This document shows positions 56,190 to 64,000 of a stretch of DNA of 64,000 bases, piece by piece (position 1 is the stretch's first letter; every line of letters begins with the position of its first letter). Both the position numbers and the translations under genes were made by a program. This DNA is from Blastocladiella emersonii ATCC 22665 (lineage: Eukaryota; Blastocladiomycota; Blastocladiomycetes; Blastocladiales; Blastocladiaceae), in contig JANHCV010000012.1 of assembly GCA_025594325.1 (NCBI GenBank), positions 1,302,001 through 1,366,000 of the forward strand, given 5' to 3'. Under the pieces are notes generated by a model. The model ran no database searches. It had not been told where the DNA came from and saw only the letters and a program-made list of their open reading frames with translations.

Positions 56190-57733
56190 ATGCCACCATC
56201 ATCAACAGCCATGAACACTGCAAATGCACCACCCGCCACGGCGCTGACGCCCGCGCAGCGCAGCAAGATCCAGCGCACCGTCTTCTTTGCGCTGCTCGTC
56301 GACATCTTCTCCTTCACCATCATCCTGCCGCTGTTCCCGCGCCTGCTCGAGTACTACCGCGAGCGCGAGGGCGGCGACCCCGTACGCTTTATGCCCGCCT
56401 CTACTCCTGCACCGCTCACTCACAGTCCCGACCACCCCCGCAGAACTCGCTCTTCGCGTGGACGCTCGGCCACCTCGACGCCTTCAAGGCCCTGATTGGC
56501 GCCACGGGCCCGCGCCTCGACGTGGTCGTGTTTGGCGGCGCGGTCGGCTCGCTCTTCAGCTTCCTGCAGTTTGCCGTCAGCCCGCTCATCGGCCGCCTGT
56601 CGGACCGCTTTGGCCGCAAGCGCGTGCTGATGCTGTGCATGGTACTGTCTCCCAGTCTCGAATTGTCGACGCAGCCGCTCACATTCCCTCCCGTATAGGC
56701 TGGGAACCTCGTGTCGTGCGCGCTGTGGATCGTCGCCAAGCCCTTCTGGGTGTTCCTCGCCTCACGCATCGTCGGCGGCATCAGCGAGGGCAACGTGCAG
56801 CTGTCGGTCGCCATCATCTCCGACATTACCACCCCGGCCACGCGGTCGCGCGGCCTCGCCCTCGTCGGCATCGCGTTCGCGCTCGGGTTCACGTTTGGCC
56901 CCGCCATTGGCGCCGCGCTCGCGTCCATGGACCTCACCACCTACTCCCCGACGTTCGACGCCCTCGGGCTCAACCCGTACTCGGCGTCCGCGCTCTTTGC
57001 GTTCGTGCTCATCCTCGCCGAGATCGGGTACCTCCACGTCGCCCTCCCCGAGACGCTCCCGCGCGCCGACGACGCACCACCCACGCCCTCCTCGAACGAC
57101 GACGACGACAAGAACAAGGCGGCCGCCGCGGAATCCGCCCCGCGCTCGCTCGCGGCGCTATCGGCGATCCACTTCGGCTACCTGTTCGTCTTCTCGGGCC
57201 TCGAGTTCACGCTCCCCTTCCTGACCTACGACCTGTTCCAGTACACGAACATGCAGCAGGGCCGGCTTCTGGGCTACATTGGCCTGGTCGCGTCGCTCGT
57301 GCAGGGCGGGTACACGCGGCGCGTCGGGCACCGCGTGGGCGAGCGCCGCGTCGCGGTCCAGGGCATCCTGTCGTGCGCCGCGGGCTTCGCCGTGCTCGCG
57401 CTCCGGCCCGACTCGCTCCTGTGGGTCGCCGCCACGCTGCTCGCGTTCACGTCCGCCACCGTCGTGACGTGCCTGACGACGCTCGCGTCGCTCGAGCTCG
57501 GCGCCGCGTCGGGGCAGGGTGCAGGGAAACGGATCGACGGCGCCGCTATGGGCGCGTTCCGGTCCTGGGGCCAGCTCGGCCGCGCGCTCGGGCCCATGGC
57601 CGCGTGCGCGCTGTACTGGGGGTGGGGCGCCCGAGGGACGTACCTCGTCGGCGCCGCGCTCCTGCTCGCTGTCGCCGCGCGGCTCGCCGTCGTGCCCGTC
57701 CGCGCGTCGGCCAAGGCCACTAAGACTGAGTAG
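56190..57733 (+). CDS. MFS transporter, MFSD10/TETRAN-like
   Basis: Exons 56190-56381, 56444-56641 and 56699-57733 (introns 62 and 57 nt, all phase 0) give 474 residues. About 12 hydrophobic segments are seen. Family marks: DIFSFTIILPLFPRLLEYY in TM1, FGGAVGSLFSFLQFAVSPLIGRLSDRFGRKRV (the A-motif between TM2 and TM3), SRIVGGISEGNVQLSVAIISDI, GLALVGIAFALGFTFGPAIGA, then a charged central loop (DDAPPTPSSNDDDDKNK) and a second half with GRLLGYIGLVASLVQGG. MFSD10/TETRAN proteins are proton-coupled exporters of organic anions; substrate and membrane here are unknown. A second ATG (56211) would shorten it by seven residues. Confidence 0.9.
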
Positions 57734-57925
57734 GAGGTGTGCTGTAATAAACGCCCATCATTTTTGCGTGTGCGTCAGCCCTCGCCTCGGAAGGCGCCAT
57801 CGCGGAATCTGCACGGCACCGCACGCGCGCACGAGCCGCGGCTGAAGGTCAAAGCCGAGCCGGGACCCTTGCACCTGGTTCTCTCTCTCGCTCCCAACCC
57901 CCACTTCTGCAACGTATCAACCACC

Positions 57926-58636
57926 ATGGTCCGCGTGTACTACTACGACAACACCGACGCCGACCCGCGCGAGCCGCACGTGGCCGAGGGCGAGCCTGAG
58001 CTCTCCTTTGACGACCTGGCCAAGACGGGCGTGCTGTACTGGCGGCACGACGTCTCGTCCGAGTCGGCGTACCTCGCGACGGTCGACGCCATCTGCGCCG
58101 AGCGGTCGTACAAGAACCGCGACGTGATCACGGTGAGCCCGACCAAGCTGCCCAACTACGAGGAGAAAATCAAGTCCTTCTTCGACGAGCACCTGCACGA
58201 GGACGAGGAGATCCGGTTCATCCTCGACGGGTCCGGCTACTTTGACGTGCGCGACAAGGCCGACCGGTGGATCCGTATCGCGCTGGACGCCGGCGACATG
58301 ATCGTGCTGCCCGCCGGCATCTACCACCGCTTCACCCTCGACAGCAACAACTACATCAAGGCCATGCGCCTGTTCAAGGACGACCCCAAGTGGACCCCGC
58401 TGTCGCGCAAGCTCAAGGCTACCGACAACGTGCCGTCGCGCGCAGAGTACCTCGCCGCCATCGCGTCGGCTGAGCCCGCCGAGGCTGAGATGGCCGAGGC
58501 CCCCGCCGAGACCGCCGGCGACGACGAGACGGCCGAGTCCAAGAAGCGCCCCGCCGACGAGCCCGCCACCAAGGCCGCGGCGCCGAAGAAGGCCAAGACC
58601 ACCGCGGCCGCCGCCGAGGTCAAGACGGAGGCCTGA
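57926..58636 (+). CDS. ADI1: Acireductone dioxygenase (methionine salvage) with basic C-terminal extension
   Basis: 236 residues, no intron, ATG at 57926 in CCACCATGG. A cupin enzyme that converts acireductone to the keto acid precursor of methionine (Fe form), after MTA recycling. Metal ligands are visible as H89-L-H91, E95 and H134 (in GIYHRF). RFILDGSGYFDVRD and LPAGIYHRF are typical blocks. The domain ends near residue 180 (KATDNVPSRAEYLA). An extra 55-residue Ala/Glu/Lys tail follows, with KKRPADEPATKAAAPKKAKT, a bipartite nuclear-localisation-like signal; animal ADI1 also occurs in nuclei, but this tail is unusual. It converges on HEM4 with only 41 bp between stops, so 3' UTRs must overlap. 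Confidence 0.95.
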   Translation: MVRVYYYDNTDADPREPHVAEGEPELSFDDLAKTGVLYWRHDVSSESAYLATVDAICAERSYKNRDVITVSPTKLPNYEEKIKSFFDEHLHEDEEIRFILDGSGYFDVRDKADRWIRIALDAGDMIVLPAGIYHRFTLDSNNYIKAMRLFKDDPKWTPLSRKLKATDNVPSRAEYLAAIASAEPAEAEMAEAPAETAGDDETAESKKRPADEPATKAAAPKKAKTTAAAAEVKTEA

Positions 58637-58677
58637 ACCTCCTCTCTTTGTATTCACACACAATCTGTACACATCCA

Positions 58678-59466
58678 TTACTCTCCATCCCCGCGAATCG
58701 CCTGCACCACGCCCTCGGCACACGGCCGCGGTGCCACGACCAGCCGCGCGCGCGGCCACATCTCACGCACCCTTGCCGCCGTCGTCTCGCCAATCGCCGC
58801 AACCCTCACTTCTGGGAGAGGACCCGCGGGGAACCGCGTGCACAAGATATCCACGCCGCTCGGCGAGAAGCACACCCACCACCTCGCACTTTGGGGGAGG
58901 TCGGCCCACCACGCCTCGCGCGCGCCCGTCGCGTACGCGGGCACCTCGCGCACGCCGACGCCCGCGGCGCGCAGACGGGTCGGGACTGTCTCGAGCGACT
59001 TGTCCCCGCGCAGGACGATGAGGGATGCGGGCAGGTCCGGCGCAGCGAGGAGTTGCGTTGCCAGCGCGGCGGCGTCGCCCGCGTCGGTCCCGCGGATCGT
59101 CACGCCGGGGAGACCGGTGAGCGGGCGCGCAGTCGCGGGGCCGACAGCCCAGACGGTGATGTTGCGGGGCTCGGTGGTCTGCGCCAAGACGCGCGCGAGG
59201 GCGGCGGACGCGCGGCGCGACGTCGTCACGATGTGCACCGGCACGGCGTCGCCGGCGGGCAGCCATGACTCGGCGGGAGCGAGCACGTCCGTGGTCGCAA
59301 GCAGCGGGACGTGCACGGCGCGGAGCCCGAGGTCACGCGCGAACGCCGGCGTGTACGCGTCCTCGGCGCCGGAGACGGGTGGGTCCTTGAAGAGCACGGC
59401 GACGGGTAGGTTCCCGACGGGCTCGCTGGGCGCTCCTGGCGCTGTTGCATCGACACGGTGTTCCAT
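58678..59466 (-). CDS. HEM4: Uroporphyrinogen-III synthase (haem synthesis)
   Basis: 262 residues from the ATG at 59466 (ACACCATGG); an in-frame ATG at 59535 would add 23 residues. The enzyme closes and inverts the hydroxymethylbilane ring to uroporphyrinogen III in the cytosol. The family is poorly conserved, but the two-domain pattern is clear: VLFKDPP start, VTTSRRASAALARVL, TVWAVGPATARPL, SLIVLRGDKSLETVP, the hinge VPAYATG, FSPSGVDIL, and VRVAAIGETTAARVREM near the end. Length fits. It lies 76 bp downstream of the IFT121 stop on the same strand and converges with ADI1. Confidence 0.9.
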   Translation of the reverse strand: MEHRVDATAPGAPSEPVGNLPVAVLFKDPPVSGAEDAYTPAFARDLGLRAVHVPLLATTDVLAPAESWLPAGDAVPVHIVTTSRRASAALARVLAQTTEPRNITVWAVGPATARPLTGLPGVTIRGTDAGDAAALATQLLAAPDLPASLIVLRGDKSLETVPTRLRAAGVGVREVPAYATGAREAWWADLPQSARWWVCFSPSGVDILCTRFPAGPLPEVRVAAIGETTAARVREMWPRARLVVAPRPCAEGVVQAIRGDGE

Positions 59467-59542
59467 GGTGTTCGTGTCTCGTACCAGAGCAGGAGGAGAG
59501 GAGGGTAGTGTATTCCAGTACAGTCGCGCGACCATCGGCGAT

Positions 59543-62500
59543 CTAGAGCGCGGCGTGGCACAGTGGGCACGCCGAGCACATGGCGAGCTCGGCCTCGAGC
59601 GCCGCGTGCTTGCACTGCGCGCACGTCGCGGCCGACGCCGGGTCGCCGAGGACGCGCCCGCTCGCGATGCACACCGGGTACGTCGTGTGGCACTCGCTGC
59701 ACGCGTTGTCGCTACGGTCCCAGAGAGTGTCAGTCACGGCGGCGGCGACGGTGAGGGGTGAGACAGGGAGGACGTACAGCTCGCTCATAAAGTTGCTGCA
59801 CGTCGCGCACGGCACCTGCGCCGAGCTCGCAAAGTCGGTGACGGGGTGGCTACACGTTCGCGCGCGGCGTCGTCAGTCCCGTCCGCCCTCCTCACGGCCC
59901 CAACGAACGTACTTGGTGAAGATGTGCACCGCCATGGCCTCATACGTGTTTGCCTCGTCGGCGTCGTCGCTGCCGCCCTGGAGCTTGGCCAGCGCGCGCG
60001 AGCACGCCTGGTAGTTGCGCGACTTGTACGCGAGCAGGGCGACGAGCGAGTGCACGGTACGCGTCCCGAGCACGTCGTCGTACCCGCGCAGCGCCATAGC
60101 CGTCCGCAGCGCCGACTCGGCGTCGCCCATGTAGTACTGCCGCTGCGCCAGCAGGTAGTAGTGGTACGCCTCGGCCCCGCGCCACGGCGCCGCGAGGAGC
60201 AAGCGGGTCGCCTCCTCGTCGTCGCCGCCGCCCACGGGAGATGGGGAGGTTGCGTTGGTACCGGACCCGAACTGCGCGTGGTGCCGCTCCACCTCGAGCG
60301 CCGCGAGCACAAACAGCTTCTTGACCTGGATCGGGTCGACGGTCGCCCTCGCGGCGGCCGCGCGCGCCGCGTCCATGAGGATCCGCGCCGCCTTGAGACA
60401 CTGGTTCGCGCTGCGGTACAGCGACACGAGCTGGGTCCCGTCGCCGCGTGCGCGCAGCTGCTGCTCCATGCGCGCAAACGACGCGTCGACGACGGCCGTC
60501 GTCGTTGACGTGGCGGGGTTCAGCCCATTCTCAGCCGCGGGCGCCATCGCACCCGACGACTGCGGCGCCGCGGCTGCGAGCTCGGCGGCGAGGAACCACT
60601 GGTTGAGCGACAGGCACACGGCCATGGCCTTGGCGGGCGCGCCGCGCTTGGTGAACGCGTACACGGCCTCGCGCGCCATGCCGAGCCGCGCGAGGTACTC
60701 GCCGATCCGGTCGAGCGTGCCCGTCGCCGTGACGGGGAGCGCGCGCGCGAGGGCGTCAAGCGCCGCCACGTCCTCGGCGTAAAAGTGGCACTCGGCGAGT
60801 GTGTCAAAGTCGCGCGCCTGCGCGAGGTAGCTCGCCGCGGTGCTCCACCGGTGCTGCGCCATGGCGTCGCGGCCCATGGCCGCCCAGCACGTCTCGATGA
60901 CGGCGTCGTCGGCGCCGCCGGCTTTCCCGAGCTGCACCACGCGCGCCGCGTCGCCCATGGCCACGCGTAGCTGCACCGCGAGGTCGCGCCGGTCCATGTC
61001 GACGTACATCTGCTCGGCGGCCGCCGGGTTGCCGAGGTACGCGACGACGGCTGCGCGCTGCTTCGCTGGGTCGCCCGTCCACGACGCCACCTGCTTGGTC
61101 CACGCGATCCCCGCGTAGTCGAGCGTCCGCACCATGCACGCCGTCGCCGTCGCCCACTCGGCCTGGTCGAGCGCCGCGTCCGCGAGCGGCCGCCACAGCC
61201 GCGGGTGCGGGTGCGCCTCGACAAACGACAGCGCGTCCGGTAAGCCGACCTGCGCCAGGATCGCCGCCGTGTCGCGCAGCGCGCGTGTCGGCCGCTGCGT
61301 GACGTGGCGCCGCGACACCGTCGAGCCCGCGGCGACGATGGCGTCGAGGTCCGCCATGGTCACCTCGAGGTCGTGGAACCCGACGAGGTACCCAGTGGCC
61401 GCAACGGGCTCCTCGGGCGCGAGCCCGCGCATCACGTACATGCGCGTCTTCTCCATGATCGCGTACGTGTCGCGGTCGTCGTCGGACCACGCCACGCTCC
61501 ACACGTCCTTGCGCTCGAGGTCCAGCAGCTTCGGTTTCTCGTCGGTCGCGGGGAACGACACGAGCCGGAGCACGCCCGCGAGGTCGACTACACTCGCGAC
61601 CGACCCGTCCGCGTTGGCGTGGATCCGGTACGGGCGCAGTGCGAGCGCGCACTCGGCGACGCGGGACATTGCGGGGACCGCGAACTTGACGACGGCGCCC
61701 GACGCGCGCGCCAGGAACAGCCACGCGTCGTCGGCGCTGCGCGCCATGGCGACGACCGGGTCGCTCGTCGCGGGCGCCGAGGGGGCCGTCGCGGAGAGCA
61801 CCGTCACGTCGTCGGCCGACGCCGAGTCCACGTGCAGCACCTTGACCTGCGACTCGCGCGCCCACAGCATCGCGCCGAGCGCTGACGCCGTGCCCGTCAG
61901 CTGGTACGGGAAGTAGACGAGGAACGTGCCGTCCGTCACGAGCACGAAGTTGGCCGTCATGCACGCGGCCCGTGGGGCGACCCAGCCGAGCGACCGCGTG
62001 TCGAGCGGCGTGCCCACGGCGTTGGTCACGCACACGACGAACCCGCGGTCCGTCGACTCCGCGGCGGCGGGTTGCGTGCCGGAGGGCGAGGCCGCGGACT
62101 CGGTGCGCGGCTGCTGCGACACGACCGCGACGTGCTCGCGGTTACTCGCGAGCACCGCGAGACCCGGGACGGCCTTCTCGACGCGGGCGCCGGCCTTGTA
62201 GTCCCAGTACGTGAGCGTGTCGTTGCCCGTGCGCGGCGCGTAGACGAGGGCGTTGCGGATGTGCGCGTGGACGTACTCGGGGTGCAGGTTGCAGAAGTAG
62301 ATGGCGCTGTCGACTGCGAGCGCGAGCCGCAGACCACCGGCCTCCCACGTCACGGCGCGCAGCACCTTGCCCTGCGGCACCTTGAGGTACCGGATGTACG
62401 CGCCGTGCGCCGTGTACAGCTGGACGACGACGAGCGGCTTCTCGGCGCCGTCTGCGCCCTTGACCCGCTGGTGCCCGCCCACCGCGAGCACGGTGCCCGT

Positions 62501-63507
62501 CGGGTCCCACTTGAGCACCAGGCCCTGCATGTTCGTGTCGAGGAGGACCGGTCCTACGGTGCGGGCGGGGTTAGTCACTGAATGCGGGCGCCGATCCCAC
62601 GGAAAAGCGTACGTGGGTCGCGCTCGTGGCGGTTGATCTGCAGCTTGCCGTTGTCGAGGGCGATGGCGAGGCACGGGCGGTCGGCGGCCATGTAGTTGCG
62701 CGACGCGGCGTGCCAGTCGATGGCGACGACCTTGGCGCCCTCGCCGGCGTACAGCGGGACCTTGTGCTGCTCTCACCGACGCGTCAGTTGCAGCACTCCA
62801 TCGGGACACGCGAGAGAGGTGACGTACGAGATAGTTGGCCTGCGCATCAAACAACTTGAGCGCGCCGTCGGCCGTCGCGAACAGGAGGAACGCGGCGTCG
62901 GGCGACCACGCGACATGGGTGAGCTGGCTCCCCAAATCCTTGCCGAGGATGCGGTTCCCCTCGACGCCGCCAACGATGATGTTCCCGTCCGTGTACGCGA
63001 TAGCGATCTTGTCGCCGGCGCGGCTCCACTGCAGGTCGGCGACGGTCGCCTTCGCGCGGTCGTTGACCATCTCCTCGTACCACATGCCCTTGTACAGGAC
63101 CCACACGATGATCATGCCGTTGCTGTCGGCGGTCGTCAGCTTGGTGTGGGTGTCGTTCCACGCCACCTTGACCACGGTCCCGCTGTGGCCCTCGAGCGTC
63201 TGCGACAGCGACAGGCTCGCGGGCGCCTGCGGCGCGGCGCCGCCCGACTTGCCGCCGTTGCCCGGGGCGGGAGCGGCGGGGGCGGCGGCGGCGGGAGGAG
63301 GGGCTTCCTGCAGCTTCAGCACCTTGAGCAGCGCCTGCTCGCCGCCGCAGCACACCCAGCCGGGCGAGTTCTCCCACCCGAGAGCGTGCAGCTGCGTGTC
63401 ATTGGGGATCGAGATCTATCAAAGCGAGGCTCGGGGTGGTGAGCGCGGGCTCGTTTTTCGGAGGAGCGCGGTGACCGACCGACCTTCTTGGACAGGTAGA
63501 TAAACAT
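59543..63507 (-). CDS. IFT121: Intraflagellar transport protein IFT121 (WDR35), IFT-A complex
   Basis: Five exons: 63507-63484, 63415-62828, 62766-62613, 62553-59913 and 59849-59543 (introns 59-68 nt), 1237 residues. The N-terminus MFIYLSKK-ISIPNDTQL, ACGGEQALLKVLKL, TLEGHSGTVVKVAW and TADSNGMIIVWVLYKGMWYEEM match WDR35 rather than IFT122. Two WD40 propellers (about 1-620) precede TPR-like repeats (about 650-1130; DNPHPRLW-type EAHPHPRLWRPLADAAL, YVDMDRRDLAVQLR, AWRGAEAYHYYLLAQRQ) and a C-terminal zinc-ribbon pair (CATC, CSEC, CAQC, CSACPLC). IFT-A drives retrograde transport and membrane-protein entry in cilia. It marks a flagellated life stage. The 24-nt first exon is inferred from the exact match of the joined N-terminus. 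It shares a 304-bp divergent promoter with the ZC3H15 homologue. Confidence 0.95.
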
Positions 63508-63811
63508 GCTTGCGGCTTCTCTCGCGTCTCCATCAGCTGCATTGGTGGCGGGAAAGCAGGTGAGAGACGCGACAGCTGCAGGAGTGCGAAACGCGTCGCG
63601 ACGCGCGTGCGGCTCAGCGCGCGTGACCGGTCGATCGAGTCAGGCGAGTCCGCGTGACCGACTGCGCTTTTCGCCGCCCTTCGTGGCGCTGGTCATCGCG
63701 CGGCTACTCGTTTCTATCACCGCCCTCGTACACGGCACACGATCGCCGCTGCTAGGCTCCACGCCACTCTACGCAAACGAACGAAGCAAACGCATCGAGT
63801 CCCACGCCAAA
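63508..63811. other. Divergent promoter IFT121 / ZC3H15 homologue
   Basis: 304 bp, GC-rich. No gene and no obvious RFX (X-box) palindrome seen by eye. Confidence 0.4.
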
Positions 63812-64000
63812 ATGCCGCCCAAGAAGAACGACAAGAAGGCGCAGCAGGCCAAGCAGGCCAAGGTGGTCGAGGACAAGACGTTCGGGCTCAAGAACAAGAA
63901 CAAGTCGGCCAAGGTGCAAAAGTACGTCGAGGAGGTCAAGAAGCAGGCGAGCAACGCGACGCAGCAGAAGCGCGGCGGGCCGCCCGAGCCGGCGGGGCCG
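63812..64000 (+). CDS. ZC3H15/TMA46 family protein (5' end only)
   Basis: 63 codons visible, cut by the window end. The N-terminus MPPKKNDKKAQQAKQAKVVEDKTFGLKNKNKSAKVQKYV matches the highly conserved start of ZC3H15 (DFRP1)/yeast Tma46, whose mark is EDKTFGLKNKxGxKxQK. These proteins bind the GTPase DRG1 (Rbg1) and associate with translating ribosomes. The CCCH fingers and DFRP domain would lie downstream, outside the window. ATG at 63812 has C-C-A-A-A upstream. Confidence 0.88.
   Translation, partial: MPPKKNDKKAQQAKQAKVVEDKTFGLKNKNKSAKVQKYVEEVKKQASNATQQKRGGPPEPAGP

Noticed and set aside
59873-60477. Other long frames over IFT121 on both strands
   Set aside because: Composition-driven shadows; IFT121 exons account for the conserved sequence.

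Overview
The window looks like nuclear DNA of a zoosporic (flagellated) fungus, most likely in or near Blastocladiomycota. It is GC-rich, genes are split by very short GT-AG introns (53-130 nt), and fungal hallmarks (secreted chitin-deacetylase-like CE4 enzyme, GUP1-type MBOAT, PH-CRIB PAK/Cla4 kinase, CHASE hybrid histidine kinases) sit beside strictly ciliary genes (intraflagellar transport protein IFT121/WDR35 and a kinesin-9/KIF6 motor). The phylum is an inference; the flagellated state follows from the gene content.

Layout. 1-5.2 kb: spliceosomal cyclophilin CWC27 (-, cut by the window edge), glycogen phosphorylase (+) and HIS1 (-). 5.2-18.5 kb: an accessory block with a lower-GC stretch (about 5.9-10.3 kb). 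It holds an ankyrin-type gene, two broken copies of an unrecognised two-membrane-segment family, three broken copies of a leucine-rich-repeat family with an acidic tail, and the chitin-deacetylase-like gene. 18.8-42.3 kb: core genes PAK kinase (-), cationic amino-acid transporter (-), a SUMO/ubiquitin-reader-like UBZ4 protein (+), EF-hand proline dehydrogenase (-), GUP1 (+), a one-TM protein (+), NatA catalytic subunit NAA10 (-) and kinesin KIF6 (-). 42.5-47.4 kb: a second decayed or accessory stretch, with an intact copy of the two-TM family at 44.78-45.55 kb, a fragment of another, and short repeats placed as inverted flanks. 47.4-55.6 kb: two tandem CHASE-PAS-receiver hybrid histidine kinases whose kinase cores lack the phosphoacceptor histidine. 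55.6-64 kb: MFSD10-like MFS transporter, acireductone dioxygenase ADI1, uroporphyrinogen-III synthase HEM4, IFT121, and the start of a ZC3H15/TMA46 gene.

Method and limits. Splice sites were placed by eye so that reading phase and family similarity agree on both sides; all multi-exon core genes close in frame. Core genes show no frameshifts, whereas the accessory paralogs carry several, which argues for real decay rather than poor assembly. Genes divide broadly into housekeeping metabolism, cilium motility/assembly, and sensing (PAK and CHASE kinases). No RNA genes, CRISPR arrays or complete transposons were recognised.
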